A stretch of 64,000 nt of DNA from Ectobius pallidus. Lineage: Eukaryota > Arthropoda > Insecta > Blattodea > Ectobiidae. Position 1 is the stretch's first letter. Each line of letters starts with the position of its first letter. The notes under the pieces are model-generated. The model saw nothing but the letters and a program-made list of their open reading frames with translations, ran no database searches and was not told the origin of the DNA. The DNA is taken from the NCBI GenBank assembly GCA_964059195.1, contig CAXKWD010000009.1, forward strand, positions 45,045,160 through 45,109,159. The letters run 5' to 3'. Positions 1-11,011 of the stretch are shown here, one piece after another. Position numbers and translations under genes: made by a program.

Positions 1-210
1 AAGTTCCCAAGATGTACATTTTAATATTTCAGATGACCACAATATCCGGCGGTCTTTTGCTTTGATTCAACAGACTGGAGATGGGATAAGTAAATGTCAA
101 ATGACTAATAAATAAATAATATAATCAATAAAATTGCAATATTCGATAATATAACAATGAACCAAAACAATAAATGTTAAAATATTCAGATGGCTGTCTG
201 GGCCATCACA
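1..210 (-). repeat. LTR fragment (same family as 17824-19237), cut by window edge
   Basis: These 210 bases align without gaps to 19028-19237, at roughly nine of ten positions, and both stop at the same ATCACA end. In minus-strand sense this is the TGTGAT start (U3) of an LTR that runs off the window. The sequence after 210 is AT-rich with no purine tract, so I cannot say whether this is the 3' LTR of RE-B or an unrelated solo LTR. Confidence 0.7.
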
Positions 211-543
211 ATACATTTATCAAACTTACTTAAAATATCAAACATTTAAATTAAACACACCAAGAAATTACAAAAATCCTAAATCACACATGACACCTTC
301 ATAACTCATAATTGAAAAGTTATAAACATTTGACAAAAAATCGAATTAATTGTTTCACAATGAAAAAGTGTTTTCTCAAAAAAATTAAATGTTTTTGTGT
401 AGAGTGCCCCTTTAGCACTCTACCAGGATGGAACCGTTACGGCCTCTCTTGCCGCCTCTCGCCGCCGCTGCTCCTGAAGTTGAAGATCATGTAGAAGAAT
501 TTCGATGCCCCAGTCGCTCAAAACCCCATATTACCCCTTCCTT

Positions 544-583
<40 letters not shown>

Positions 584-1082
584 CAATGAAATAATATACA
601 ATCAACTCTATTCTACCCGGTTATTTCCCTTCACCCTAAAGCTAACATTATACAATATAATAGTTCCCTTTCTACACATATTCCTGGCACCTCGGCCATA
701 CACACTCCACACTATGCTACGTCCCCCGACATGGCTGCCTCGCTGTTTCCTGCCTCGCCCTAGGCCACGAGTACTCCGTCAGCGGTTTTCGCCGTAACGG
801 AAATATACCCTGAACCTTGGAACCATGGATACCAATCCAGGCATTACAATATCTCCCTTTAGGGGAAAGAGGCGTCCTCGCCTCAGAAATAATTAAAATG
901 GCTAGGGGTGGAATGCGTGCTAATCATGTCGGAACTCCAAAATTTACGACACATAATAACAGTTATATACATTGCAACGTAAAGGAGAGGAATAATAAAA
1001 AAAAATACATATACAGTTCTTAACCAATAATACAACATCAAAAAATAAAATAAATGAAAAAAAAACAATGTTAATATCTTTA
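211..1082. other. Noncoding stretch between LTR fragment and RE-B env end
   Basis: AT-rich sequence with a (TA)n microsatellite at about 547-582. A plus-strand reading frame from the ATG at 429 is Pro/Ala-rich and then acidic. It sits where RE-A and RE-C1 carry their antisense exon 1, but no GTAAGT-type donor follows, so I do not call it. A pyrimidine run at 534-547 is a purine tract on the minus strand but does not abut a TG LTR start. Confidence 0.5.
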
Positions 1083-1968
1083 CTAATTTCCAGTTTCTTC
1101 AATAATCTCAGTGCGATTTGCTAAAACATTTCTTAGGGTAATCTGAGATGCGACCATAGTTATCGCAGGGTTACTTCCATCTACATGGGGGTAAATGTCT
1201 CCATTCTTCTTCAAAAGCAGCTTAATAGTTACATTAAGGCAAATGATACAAAAAATCAGTATTATGATAGTCATAGCTAAAAGCACACAAGAGAAATATA
1301 ACATGGCTGCAGAACTATTGTTACTTGATAAATTGCTTTGGTGCAGCGCAGCTCGTAATGTATGGACTGAAACTGATGAGTCAGCAGTAGGTAAAAGATC
1401 TGCTAATACTGCACTAACGTTTGAAAACATCGGTAATATTTTTGACTCTACCATCTTAGCGGGGTTAATCAACTTTGGTAAATGCACTATGTCGTACTCC
1501 AGATCAAATTCCATAACTAATTGTGCCTCCTTTAAAAGCTTAAAATTACTACCAATAATTTCACAATGTGACTTGTTATACAATATACCAGTTCTATTTA
1601 ATTTTATAAATTCTGATGCCCTCCTACAATCTTTTCCATCACATAAAACAGTTGCAGGTGTTAATTGCTCTTCGGTTGCAAATGAATAAATCCAAATATT
1701 TTCAACTTTCTTAAAGAAAGGGGTAGTGACTCTCGTAACAACGTTTTCACAGAAAACGTCCGGTTTACTCCCCCTAAACACACTGAATTCACAAGTTTTG
1801 ACTGCTGAATCCAACAATAGCTTTGCCCCATGACAAAGCACAGGTTCAGCACCGAAGCAAATTTTTGATTGGTCTAAACTGATGGAAAAATAGCTCTTTC
1901 CGTCTAAGCTAATAGCAAATTTAGAATTAGTCCTCCATTGGAAACTGAGTCCTAATTTCTCATTATAT
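1083..1968 (-). pseudogene. env: RE-B env, C-terminal half (split by RE-A insertion)
   Basis: Minus-strand frame open from the RE-A junction at 1968 to the stop at 1083. It shows several Cys residues of an ectodomain, N-x-S/T glycosylation sites (NKS, NVS, NLS, NNSS), a hydrophobic membrane segment beginning AMLYFSCVLLAM near codon 180 of the 1841-1083 part, and a short cytoplasmic tail with NRT near its end. This is the shape of an insect errantivirus or baculovirus-F-like envelope protein. The N-terminal half lies at 12562-13968, beyond RE-A. The reading frame carries across the insertion once one ATAT duplication copy is ignored. Confidence 0.8.
1965..1968. repeat. Target-site duplication ATAT, left side of RE-A
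   Basis: ATAT immediately before the TGTCATG LTR start. The same four bases follow the right LTR at 12558-12561. Four-base duplications are typical of Ty3/gypsy integrases. Confidence 0.85.
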
Positions 1969-2796
1969 TGTCATGCCCCAAACAGGGAGTAGAAGGGTAG
2001 TTTCCGTGAGCGGTAAGGACTTAACTTCTACTATATTAAGGACGACAAAAATTTAAAAAGAGATAACAATAAAATATATTTAAATGCTAAAAATTGACAA
2101 ATACAATCAAAGAAATGTCTTCTTTGAATATTACAATCAGTTACTAAATAAAATATAATATATCAGTTTGGGAAACCCGTCAGAGACAATATTATGGTAG
2201 CTGTGGTAGCTGATAAGAATAAGAAACCATTTACTTACAGTTGAGAAGCATGTTGCTGATGTGCACTGAGTTTACTATTACAGTTATAAGCTAAGTTAAG
2301 ATGATAAAGTTGAGATGACCTTATATGACAAACAGGTACCAGAAACCTAACTCGGGTATCAACTAAGATAACACAATGTTCGTGCTAGCCAAATATCAAG
2401 AGAGTGTCTTGATGCCAAAAGGGCTGTATTTATAAGTTTATTCAAGGAAAATCCTGTCAACTTAATAAAGTAATACGGGCGATGTCCCGCTCTCTGATTG
2501 GCTATAAGCTACAATCATAATGGCGTCTCATCGGGGCTTAAATCATGGAAAATATATAAATGTACATATATGGAAATTGTCAAGTTTCACAGAGATCTGT
2601 TGACACACTTAGAACAGAACGAATAACAGGAAACCTGTGGTTTCACTTCCTTGATACAATGTTAGCGTTGTGACAATTCCTGAATATTACTTAAAGACTA
2701 TAATATTGCATGTGATATAATATGATATAAAATATAAATGAAATAAAAGTATTACAGGGTGAAAAGAGATTAAATGCGGGGTGATACGGCATTACA
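1969..2796 (-). repeat. RE-A 3' LTR (828 bp)
   Basis: Direct repeat of 11715-12557, with TG...CA ends (TGTCATG...ATTACA). It lacks 15 bases near its end that the other LTR has (after GATACG). I count three substitutions between the two copies. A minus-strand TATAAATA lies at 2426-2434. A plus-strand TATAAAATATAA at 2726-2737 could drive transcription outward into the antisense exon 1. Confidence 0.95.
2726..2737 (+). promoter_or_regulatory. Candidate antisense TATA box in RE-A 3' LTR
   Basis: TATAAAATATAA on the plus strand about 240 bases before the antisense exon-1 ATG at 2978. An LTR-encoded antisense promoter is the natural source for the spliced plus-strand gene. The region is AT-rich and such strings occur by chance, so this is a suggestion only. 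Confidence 0.3.
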
Positions 2797-2805
2797 CTCT
2801 CCCCT
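2797..2805 (-). promoter_or_regulatory. RE-A polypurine tract
   Basis: On the minus strand AGGGGAGAG directly abuts the TGTAATGCC start of the 3' LTR. This is the expected plus-strand primer site of an LTR retroelement. Confidence 0.85.
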
Positions 2806-2977
2806 GATTAAAGTGACCTATGCAGTGAAACGAATGGTCACTCCAATAAGTAAAATTAATTAATTAACACATATCAAGACTCCAAACAACCAGCTATTAA
2901 GGATGTGGTTTTATGATAACCAACCTCTAAGAAAGTTATATTTCTTAAGTTTCTCATAACATTATTTCATTGTAAGC

Positions 2978-3031
2978 ATGGCTGAAGGAAACGACGTTCC
3001 TCTATTAATTGATCCTAATAGTGTTTTCAAT
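2978..3031 (+). CDS. Predicted antisense gene, exon 1 (RE-A)
   Basis: Plus-strand ATG at 2978 followed by 17 more codons (begins MAEGNDVP, ends SVFN), then a strong 5' splice site, AAT|GTAAGT, at 3032. The exon is a whole number of codons, so the donor is phase 0. Without splicing the frame stops at 3080-3082. It lies between the 3' LTR and env, in the stretch left free by the sense genes. The matching acceptor is predicted at 10758-10759, giving a GT-AG intron of 7,728 nt spanning env, pol and gag. RE-C1 has an exon with the same position and donor phase (19371-19612). Function unknown; splicing is inferred from sequence only. Confidence 0.65.
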
Positions 3032-3309
3032 GTAAGTACCTTATCCAGTATGAATAAAACTTTATGCAATATGTGCGTGTGAATAAAATACATAATTGGT
3101 GATTACATAATAATAATAATAAAATTAATAATAAGTGTCTCTGTATATCACTGGTAGTGTAACATAATTGTGTTACATAAAATACATAAAATACATATTA
3201 ATAACTTGAATATTAATGATAGTAAAATATAAAAATAATATTGTGTATCTGTGTTACATTTATCAGTGTTACATAGGTGTTTTATAGCATGGTTACATTC
3301 AGTTTAGCC

Positions 3310-5385
3310 TCAGTGAACGACAAATATCGTCGCTTCCTTTGCTTTCTTTTCCTTCGGCGGGGGCGGTGCTTGCTTCGCTTGACCAGTCGGTTCTTCTTCT
3401 ATTGTTCCCAATATTACTTGACCTTCTATATAGGCTGACGGCGTATTTCTCTTCTTAGGTTGAGGTGGTCCTCTTGGATTAGCTCGTACAGCCCTATTTA
3501 AACAAGCCGAAGAACAAGACATTAGTCTTTTTCTTACACAAAACAAAGTAATGCCTATCACAATTATTAAAACAGTAGTTGTACCAAGACCTATGCCTAA
3601 GGTCTGATTATCTTGATGCTTATCCATAGCTTCTACTGCTTGGTGTAGGTGCTTCAGTTCCACTTCCGGACTTTTTCCGTTTTCTCTTCGTGATGAAATA
3701 GTTTCCACTGTGTCCAATGCTTGTTCAAGTTTGCTCTGCAACAAAACTCGTTCGTTGGATGTTAGTAAGGTTTTTATGTCGGGTACAATAATGTCGTCGT
3801 CTGAATGTAACTTATACATGCTACGTCCTAATGAATGTGGTAACAAGGTGAATGTTCCACCATAAATGTAACAATTGTAAGAGTTCCTTAAAATTCCGGT
3901 CCCTGATATTGTCAAGTCATCCTTTGGCAAATATTCTAAATGCTGTTCTGAAGATTGACACCTGCGAGTTATTTTAGTGGTCTCCGGCACACTGTACACA
4001 CAGAAGGTGTTACCAGGGGCCCGGATCCAAACAGGTGGAAAGTTAGGAGCTACTCTCACTCTTTTACAAGTATCATGTGCAACATCAGTTTTCCGTAAGT
4101 ACAAAGCAATTAAACAATGTGTGCTTCTTTGATCATACAATGCAAAATCGGCAGGGCATACAGTATAAACGCCTTGCTTGCATTTGCTTAATTCATCATG
4201 AGTTAATATGGTAAATAGTTGCTTACTCTCGCTCACAGCTAAGTATAATTTATCAACAATGATACTGACAAATTGATTTATAGTAGGATCGAAGGTAGGA
4301 AGGGAATGAGTTTGGTATACATGATAAAATCTATCTGCTCCTTTTAACGAAATATCAATAAACAATCTAATTTTCCTATTCGTTGCCGCTGCATGAACTT
4401 CTGCAACTTGATAAAATAAATACATATTTTCTTCCGTTGGTTGTGCCATTAATGCTGTACCTTCTGGTAATTTAGTCGAAATATCCTTCAATATGTTAGT
4501 TAAATTTTGAGGGGGTAGCAATATTGAAGACAATCTACCCACTGAAGTAATATCTAACGCTTCTTGCAGTTGCATTAAATCTGCTTTAGTTTGTAAAAGT
4601 ACTAATTCTATTTCACGGATATTTGATGCAAATATAGACATTTGATGAATATCTGAATTCAATGCTTGTACTGTTGTAGTAATTGCGGATGCAAAAGCTT
4701 TGCCTAATGTAGTGATTGCTTTAGCATTTTCTGCTACTTGCTTATCTAAAGATTTTAAATATGTCAATTGCTGATCAGCTACATGTGTAACTTCCTTTGC
4801 AAATCCTTGCAAATAATCAATTTCTCGGCTTAATCTATTCATATCTTTTTCATCAAGTGTGCTGAAAAAGTACTTAAGACCATAGCCTACTGCATTGACT
4901 AATCCTCGTTTATACACTCTTTGTATTGGTACACCTGGGGGTAACAATGATTGAAAAGCTTTGATTTGCGCTTGTAATCCTAAAGTCATGTTAACTAACC
5001 TATTCAGTTCTGCTTCATATAGCATTTTATCATAACCATCTGCCTCTCTGTGTATTAAAACATAAAGGTTCCTACCTACTACTTTCAATGACGCTTGTAA
5101 GTCATAAACCAGTTTTGCATAATCTGTTATGTCAATGTCAGCTACTATTGTCCACTTGTCTCCAGTTAACAAAATATCTCTGTCTTTCAGGAAAATTATT
5201 CCCTTATCCAAAACGGGATCGTTCGTTGTTTCATTCTGCATCATTACTCCAGTAACGAGTATAATTATTATATCTGAAACATACAAAAATTTATCAAAAT
5301 TAATTACTTGTTTAATTCCGAGGTCGTAACTGATAATTATGTGTACTATTTGTTGTCTCTTGTTCTCTCTCTGGCTGTGTCGCAT
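3310..5385 (-). CDS. env: RE-A envelope glycoprotein, intact
   Basis: A 691-codon open frame. A hydrophobic stretch at residues 36-47 probably serves as signal peptide. A furin-like site RVYKR|G ends at residue 160 and is followed by a hydrophobic fusion-peptide-like segment (GLVNAVGYGL). Coiled-coil-prone heptads, a Cys-bearing ectodomain and a membrane anchor near 597-615 come next, before a basic/proline-rich tail of about 75 residues. This is the class I, baculovirus-F-like envelope architecture of errantiviruses, which mediates membrane fusion. The frame overlaps the pol 3' end by 74 nt and the region before residue 36 is probably not the natural start, since errantiviral env is made from a spliced mRNA. 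It is the only fully open env in the window. Confidence 0.9.
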   Translation of the reverse strand: MRHSQRENKRQQIVHIIISYDLGIKQVINFDKFLYVSDIIIILVTGVMMQNETTNDPVLDKGIIFLKDRDILLTGDKWTIVADIDITDYAKLVYDLQASLKVVGRNLYVLIHREADGYDKMLYEAELNRLVNMTLGLQAQIKAFQSLLPPGVPIQRVYKRGLVNAVGYGLKYFFSTLDEKDMNRLSREIDYLQGFAKEVTHVADQQLTYLKSLDKQVAENAKAITTLGKAFASAITTTVQALNSDIHQMSIFASNIREIELVLLQTKADLMQLQEALDITSVGRLSSILLPPQNLTNILKDISTKLPEGTALMAQPTEENMYLFYQVAEVHAAATNRKIRLFIDISLKGADRFYHVYQTHSLPTFDPTINQFVSIIVDKLYLAVSESKQLFTILTHDELSKCKQGVYTVCPADFALYDQRSTHCLIALYLRKTDVAHDTCKRVRVAPNFPPVWIRAPGNTFCVYSVPETTKITRRCQSSEQHLEYLPKDDLTISGTGILRNSYNCYIYGGTFTLLPHSLGRSMYKLHSDDDIIVPDIKTLLTSNERVLLQSKLEQALDTVETISSRRENGKSPEVELKHLHQAVEAMDKHQDNQTLGIGLGTTTVLIIVIGITLFCVRKRLMSCSSACLNRAVRANPRGPPQPKKRNTPSAYIEGQVILGTIEEEPTGQAKQAPPPPKEKKAKEATIFVVH

Positions 5386-8300
5386 TCATACTACTTCCTG
5401 CGTTTGCTCTGTTATCTACTTCCTGAGTTGTAGAAATGTTTTCTCTCGCACTGCTATCTGCAGTCATGCTTAATTCTTCTGTTTCACTAATATCATTACT
5501 CTCTATGCTTACATTATTTTCTAAGCTACTATTTGCTCGTGACCTTAAATTGTATCTATTTTCATTACTTGCTATATTATTTCTAAGATACCTAGGAGGT
5601 TCCCATTCTGTTTCATCATATTGACCATTGGTTTCATTTGAGTCTGGTTCGTCAATATCACTTGGCTCTTCATCCTGTTCTACAGGATATGCTCCATCTT
5701 CTACCGTCACTAGTAGAGGATGCGACTCTATTATACACGGTGTAGCATCGAAACTTTCACCTGTATTTTCTTCACGTTTACTTCGTGACTTAGGAGGTCT
5801 TTTCACTTGTGAACTCTCTTTCCTCGTGTACTCAGGTCCTTTTATTCTACTTTGTTTTAACCTATTTACATGAACTATCTGATCTCGACCATCTTCACGC
5901 CGAATCTGATAAGTTAATTTAGACATTCTATTTATAATCAGGAACGGGCCTTTCCACGTATAAGCAAATTTCCTAGCGACTCCATGTTTGGCAGTCGGGT
6001 CATGCAAAGACACAAAATCTCCTTTTTCAAACTCTCGCAATTTTTTACCTTGGTCATAATATTCTTTAGACCGTTTCTGACCCTTCTGATTACATTTAGC
6101 TACCTTTTCATAAGCTAACTTTAGCTTACATGCTAATTCTTTTACATGCTGCAAATACTCTATGCCTTCACACTTTACTTTTGTATAGTGACGGACGTCA
6201 TCTTCTTCCGGCAATCTTAGTTCTCTACCATACACTAAGTAATGAGGGGAGTATCCTGTTACTGAATGAGGTGTGCCTCTGTAAGCCATAACTGCATAAG
6301 GGAGATATTCGTCCCATGTTTTGACATTTTTAGTCACAAAGTGTGATATCATGTCAACTAGTATTTTGTGAAATCGCTCACACACTCCGTTACTTTGTGG
6401 ATGTAAGGGTGTGGTATGCAATCGCTTAACTTGCAACAACTTACAAGTTTCTTGCATCAACTTGGACATGAACTGCGATCCTCTGTCCGAAAGCAAATAA
6501 AACGGGGCGCCATGTTGGATTACCACATTTTGCACAAATACTTTTGCTACTGTTTCTGCAGTTTGATCCGGTACCGGTATTGCATAGCAATATCGCGTAA
6601 AGTGATCTACAAAGGTCACTATATATTTATTACCTGTGTTCGAAACTGGTAATGGTCCAACACAATCTGTGGACAGAATTTCAAGAAATTCTGTTGCTAC
6701 AGGGGGTTCACCTAAAGGAGCTGTAGGATTATATCCCGCTTTCCTTTTTGAACAACTATCGCATGTATTTATGAAATCTTCAATATCTTTTCTCATAGAT
6801 TTCCACCAATATTTCTGCTTTAAGCGAGATTCAGTTCTCTTTATGCCTTGATGTCCTGCGAAAGGGGAAGTATGGTACAACTGAAGTACATATGGTACAA
6901 ATACTCTTGGTATTACTATCTGATACAGTGAAGTGGAGTCATCACTCTTCTTTACTAGCAATCCTTCCTGATTTATCTTAAATTCTGGACCTAGCGATTC
7001 TATTGTTTTACAACAAAAACTATCATCTTGCTGAGCTTCTCTTAGATTCTCTACAGTTAAACTGAAATCAGTTGTTACTGCTGCTACCTGACGCGATAGG
7101 GCGTCCACATGGTGGATCCTCTTTCCGGGCTTGTGAATTACTTCATAATCAAATTCAGCTAATCTGAGACCCCACCGAGTGAGTCTCGAACTCGGATCTT
7201 TCAAGTTCAACAACCATTTTAGTGCTGCATGGTCCGTATATACTACAAATTTACGGCCATATAAATAACATCTGAACTGCTTAGTAGCAAATACTACCGC
7301 TAGCAATTCACGTTCAGAACATGTATACCTGCTTTCTGCGCCATTCAACTGACGACTACAGTAAGCTACAGGTTTATCAAGTCCATCTCGAATTTGAGAC
7401 AGCACTCCACCGACCGCTATCTGACTCGCGTCGCACGTAAGGTAAAATGCATCCGAAAAATTTGGATATATCAATAACGGTTCTGTGATCAATGCTTCCT
7501 TTAATTTTTCAAAAGCTTCCTGATGTTCTGTTTTCCATTGAAAGGGCACATCTTTTCTAGTTAACCTAGTTAAAGGGTGTGCTATGTCAGCGAAATTTGG
7601 AATATGACGTCTATAGTAAGATGTCAAACCTATAAAAGCTCGTATTTCTCTCACAGTTTTTGGTACGGGGTAAGCCTGTACAGCTGCTATTTTCTTTGGA
7701 TCTGGTTTTACTCCATCTTTAGTAACAATATGACCTAAATATTCAACTCTTTCTGATGCAAATTGTCATTTTTCTGGTTGCATTTTGAAATTTGCTGATT
7801 CTAATCTTTGAAATACTCTCTCTAGTTTTCTGCATGTTCTGGTATATCCTTCGAAAACAAAATCAAATCGTCGATATAGGGGATTACATCTATATCTCGC
7901 AAGCCTACTAAAATTAATTCCATACATTTCTGATACGTAGAGGTTGCGTTACGTAGACCAAAACACATTTTATTATAATGGAAATGTCCTTGGGGGGTGC
8001 TGAATCCTGTCTTCTCCCTATCTTTCTCTTCTATCTCAATCTGATAGTATCCACTAGCCATATCTAACACAGAAAATATTTTACTTTCTCCTAAAGTGTC
8101 TAAAGTGTCTACAACGTTCGGTATGGGGTACACTTCTGGTTTTGTGACGCTATTTAAAAGCCTCAAATCTACCACTAACCTGAATTTTGGATTTCCATCA
8201 GTAGATTTCTTCTTCACCATTATTATGGGGCTATTCCAGGGGGAAATACTTTCTGAAATAATTCCTTTCTTTAGCATATCATTTACTTGCCTTTCTACTT

Positions 8301-9741
8301 CACCTCTTAATGCATAAGGAATCCTATAAGGGTTTTTCTTAATTGGTGCTGCATCTCCTGTATTTATTTCATGCTTTATTCTAGTTGTACATCTTATATC
8401 TGAGCTGCCTTCAACATAAAATAAATGACGATATTTTCTCAACACATTTTTCAAAATTTCTGCCTCTTCTACATCCAAATGTTCTAGTTTAGATTTCAAA
8501 TACTCCTCGAATAATTCATCATCATTTTCTATATTCCTATCTTGAACCTGAGTTACACTATTTACCTTTTCTTCCGGTAAATCGTCCACTACATCTATGT
8601 CTGATACATCTGCTACATATGTATTCTTATTTACTACTATTTCTTCCTGTGACATATTCAACAATGTTATCGGAACATAACCTAAAATTATTTCTCTTTC
8701 ATTTTCTTTACTTTGAGCTGTGACTGTATTTACACCTTTATTTTCATTTTTCAACATTACTTTACTATTTTGATTTTCACTTTTCCCAAGATGTGTAGTT
8801 TCTACTTGTTTTCTCATATTATTTACTTTATCAGTAACGGGACACTGATTCTCACTATTCTTACATCTCTGAGCTTCGGGAGGTTCGTCCTTCCACTCAC
8901 TGGAACCATGGATGTTTCTGTGACATTCATCCGCATTTTTGACTAGAGACTCTGAGGGAATCCTTTCTCTATAGGGGCCTTGGGACATAATAGTATTACC
9001 ACGCGAGGTACAGGGAGCCCTGCTTTCCACTGTGCTAGCTACTCTTGGCGCACATATACCAGGTAGAAACGTGGCGTCTACCGGTTCTATTATCACTTCA
9101 CGAGGGACCGTACAATCATTGCGTCCAACAATAGTACCACGGACTATTCTTGCTGCAAGAGGTGGTAGCAAGGAGGTTTCTGTTAAGAACACCTGAGCAT
9201 GCCAGTCGGGTATAGCTTCAAAGGTGATTTGTTCTGTCTCTGGGTCTAATTCCTGGTTGATCAGGCCATTGGAATCAGCCACTAGTGGTGTAGGGTCAGT
9301 CGTGACTGCCGCTACTCCTGAGCAACTCAATGGAACATTATAATCTCCTATCCTCACAACACCGACTCTAAGGTCCACACATGCACCCACCTGTTGCAGA
9401 AAATCGGCACCTAAAATTCCATGTCCAGGGGTGTTTAACTCACATACCTGAAATGTATGCTTAAACTTTTTATTTCCTATATTCAAAGTCACAGTCTGTT
9501 CTCCTAATATGTCTAGTAGTTTTCCTGATATTCCCCTAGCCGCGACCTCACTTTTCCTTAGTTGTGCTTCACTCACCGCCGGCTTAATCATCGAAACAGT
9601 AGACCCGGTATCTACTAAAAATTCGGCATCGATTCCCTCTATCACGGAGTGAAGCAGCGGTTCCGTCGCTAACCTAGGTGCTGCTGGCACAACTAATTGC
9701 GGCTTGTCTCCTGGGTGTTCCGCGGGGAAGTTCTGGTCCAC
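5312..9741 (-). pseudogene. pol: RE-A pol (protease-RT-RNase H-integrase), two lesions
   Basis: First part (9741-7822): aspartic protease with DTGS at residues 44-47 and the RT palm with FRLVVDLRLLN and YIDD (near residue 622). Second part (to 5312): end of RT, RNase H (Asp in CDAS, Glu in SERELLA, Asp in YTDHAAL), integrase zinc finger (H-H, C-x2-C in CDSCSK) and the D,D,E core (STDCVGPL, SDRGSQF, PQSNGVCERF), then a GPF-type module (WKGPFLI) and a long acidic C-terminus ending in YQLRPRN. Breaks: a 1-base frameshift near 7828 and an in-frame TGA at 7766-7768. The protease frame is -1 relative to gag and overlaps it at 9693-9741, as expected for -1 frameshift expression. Confidence 0.93.
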
Positions 9742-10707
9742 CCATTCCCGTTTTCCTGATGGCCCTCACATCTATTTCTACAATTTATTGCCACGTGTCC
9801 TAACTGCCGGCACTTGTAACATTGTATACCTCGTCTGTCCGCGCCACGGTGACCGTCGCCACCTCTGCCTCTACCTCTTTCTCTTCCTCGTCCTCGTCCT
9901 TGCCCTTGGTATTGTGACGAGTTATTTTCATTTTCACTATCTCGGGAGGCACCTATTCTATTATCTGTTTGCCTATGTCCCCATCCCATAGGCCTTTCTC
10001 TATTACCGCGAGAATATGCCCGGTGCGACGGTACGTCTCTAGTCCCTTCTATAGCAAATACTCGTGAGGGAGCCAACTCACGATCCGCACTGGCCTCCTT
10101 TCCTGCTTTAGACGCCGCTATGGCTATCTTCAGTGCTTGTTCTATGGTCTCGGGCATATTCACTTTAACCATGAAACCTGGGTTACCTCTTAAACCATTA
10201 ATAAAAGTTGATAACAAACGCCTTTCTGCCTGCTTATTGTAAATAACTTGCTCTGCCATATTTTCTGAAACTTCCATAGTGCGTATACTCAATCCACGCA
10301 ACCTATCTGCAAAATCTTCCGGGCTTTCATCTTTCTTTTGTTTGGCAGACTGTAAATTAAAAAGATGAACAAATTCTGATTCTTTATCTTTTAAACGCTC
10401 TATTAGTGTACTCTTTAACTTGGCGTACGTTACGTCATCGCCCTGTAAGTCTGGGTGTGTCTCTACATATGCCTGCGCAGTTCCTTGCAGTTTCATCAAC
10501 ACCAATCTAGCTTTGTCTTTGTCTGTCAGTCCTCCTAAACCTGACGCTGTGTCTACTGTCCTAAAGAAACTTTGGATGGAACCACTTCCTCTAATATTCC
10601 AATTTGGAATCGCATTTATTACTGTTAAATCTTTTTGGTGCCATTCTTACTGCTTGAGTTACTTGTTCTGCAGCTACTTCTACAGCTTGTGCTTGATCTC
10701 CATCCAT
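9693..10707 (-). pseudogene. gag: RE-A gag, one frameshift near the start
   Basis: ATG at 10705-10707. After about 25 codons a 1-base shift between 10630 and 10660 moves the frame to the long ORF that ends at 9693. The body is a Ty3-type capsid: it has the conserved L-x-L-x-G-x-A core with ETHPDLQ, then an Arg/Gly-rich segment, then one CCHC zinc knuckle (CYKCRQLGHVAINC) typical of nucleocapsid. It is the structural polyprotein that packages the element RNA. The frameshift site is homologous to intact sequence in the gag fragment at 43387-43690. Confidence 0.85.
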
Positions 10708-10759
10708 GTTAATTAAATTCTATATTAATATAAAAATTTCAAAAACTTCTATGTTCTAG

Positions 10760-10975
10760 CTACCGCCTAATTCCCTAGTGGAGGTTACGGTCTGTCTCCG
10801 CTGTCCGGCTTGTTTCCGACAAGAAACCTATTCTTTTATAGGGGTCGTTGAGGGTGACGGGGCTCTAAAACTCCCGGGGACACGGGTGCTCTACTTTAGC
10901 GATCCGGGGGCGAACAATTGCGCTCCCGTGATAGTTAAGGTCTCTTTTGTACCCGTGGCCAGGAACCAAGAGTGA
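10760..10975 (+). CDS. Predicted antisense gene, exon 2 (RE-A)
   Basis: Plus-strand frame of 71 codons ending at TGA 10973-10975. It opens immediately after a pyrimidine-rich acceptor (TTCTATGTTCTAG|) at 10759, in phase 0, and has no ATG, as expected for an internal or terminal exon. Six codons after the acceptor comes V-E-V, then a Cys cluster (CLRCPAC), a hydrophobic centre (YSFIG), VLYFSDPG, and a further Cys (NNC). It sits tightly between gag (52 nt away) and ORF0 (36 nt away), both on the other strand. Homologues with the same phase occur at 30049, 38343, 41013, 43727 and 50175. The Cys pattern suggests a small metal-binding fold; I do not recognise the family. Confidence 0.72.
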   Translation, partial: LPPNSLVEVTVCLRCPACFRQETYSFIGVVEGDGALKLPGTRVLYFSDPGANNCAPVIVKVSFVPVARNQE

Positions 10976-11011
10976 TCCATCTCGGCGGAGTACGTGTAAA
11001 CTGCAGGTAAG

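Noticed and set aside
429..560. Antisense exon 1 for RE-B
   Set aside because: Pro/Ala-rich plus-strand frame at the right place, but no convincing 5' splice site and no RE-B exon 2 to pair with.
1195..1689. 164-codon plus-strand frame
   Set aside because: Mirror of the RE-B env C-terminal frame on the minus strand, with no motif of its own.
9693..9745. Canonical slippery heptamer for gag-pol frameshifting
   Set aside because: The -1 overlap is real, but I found no X-XXY-YYZ heptamer in the gag frame; the GGAAAAC string does not fit.
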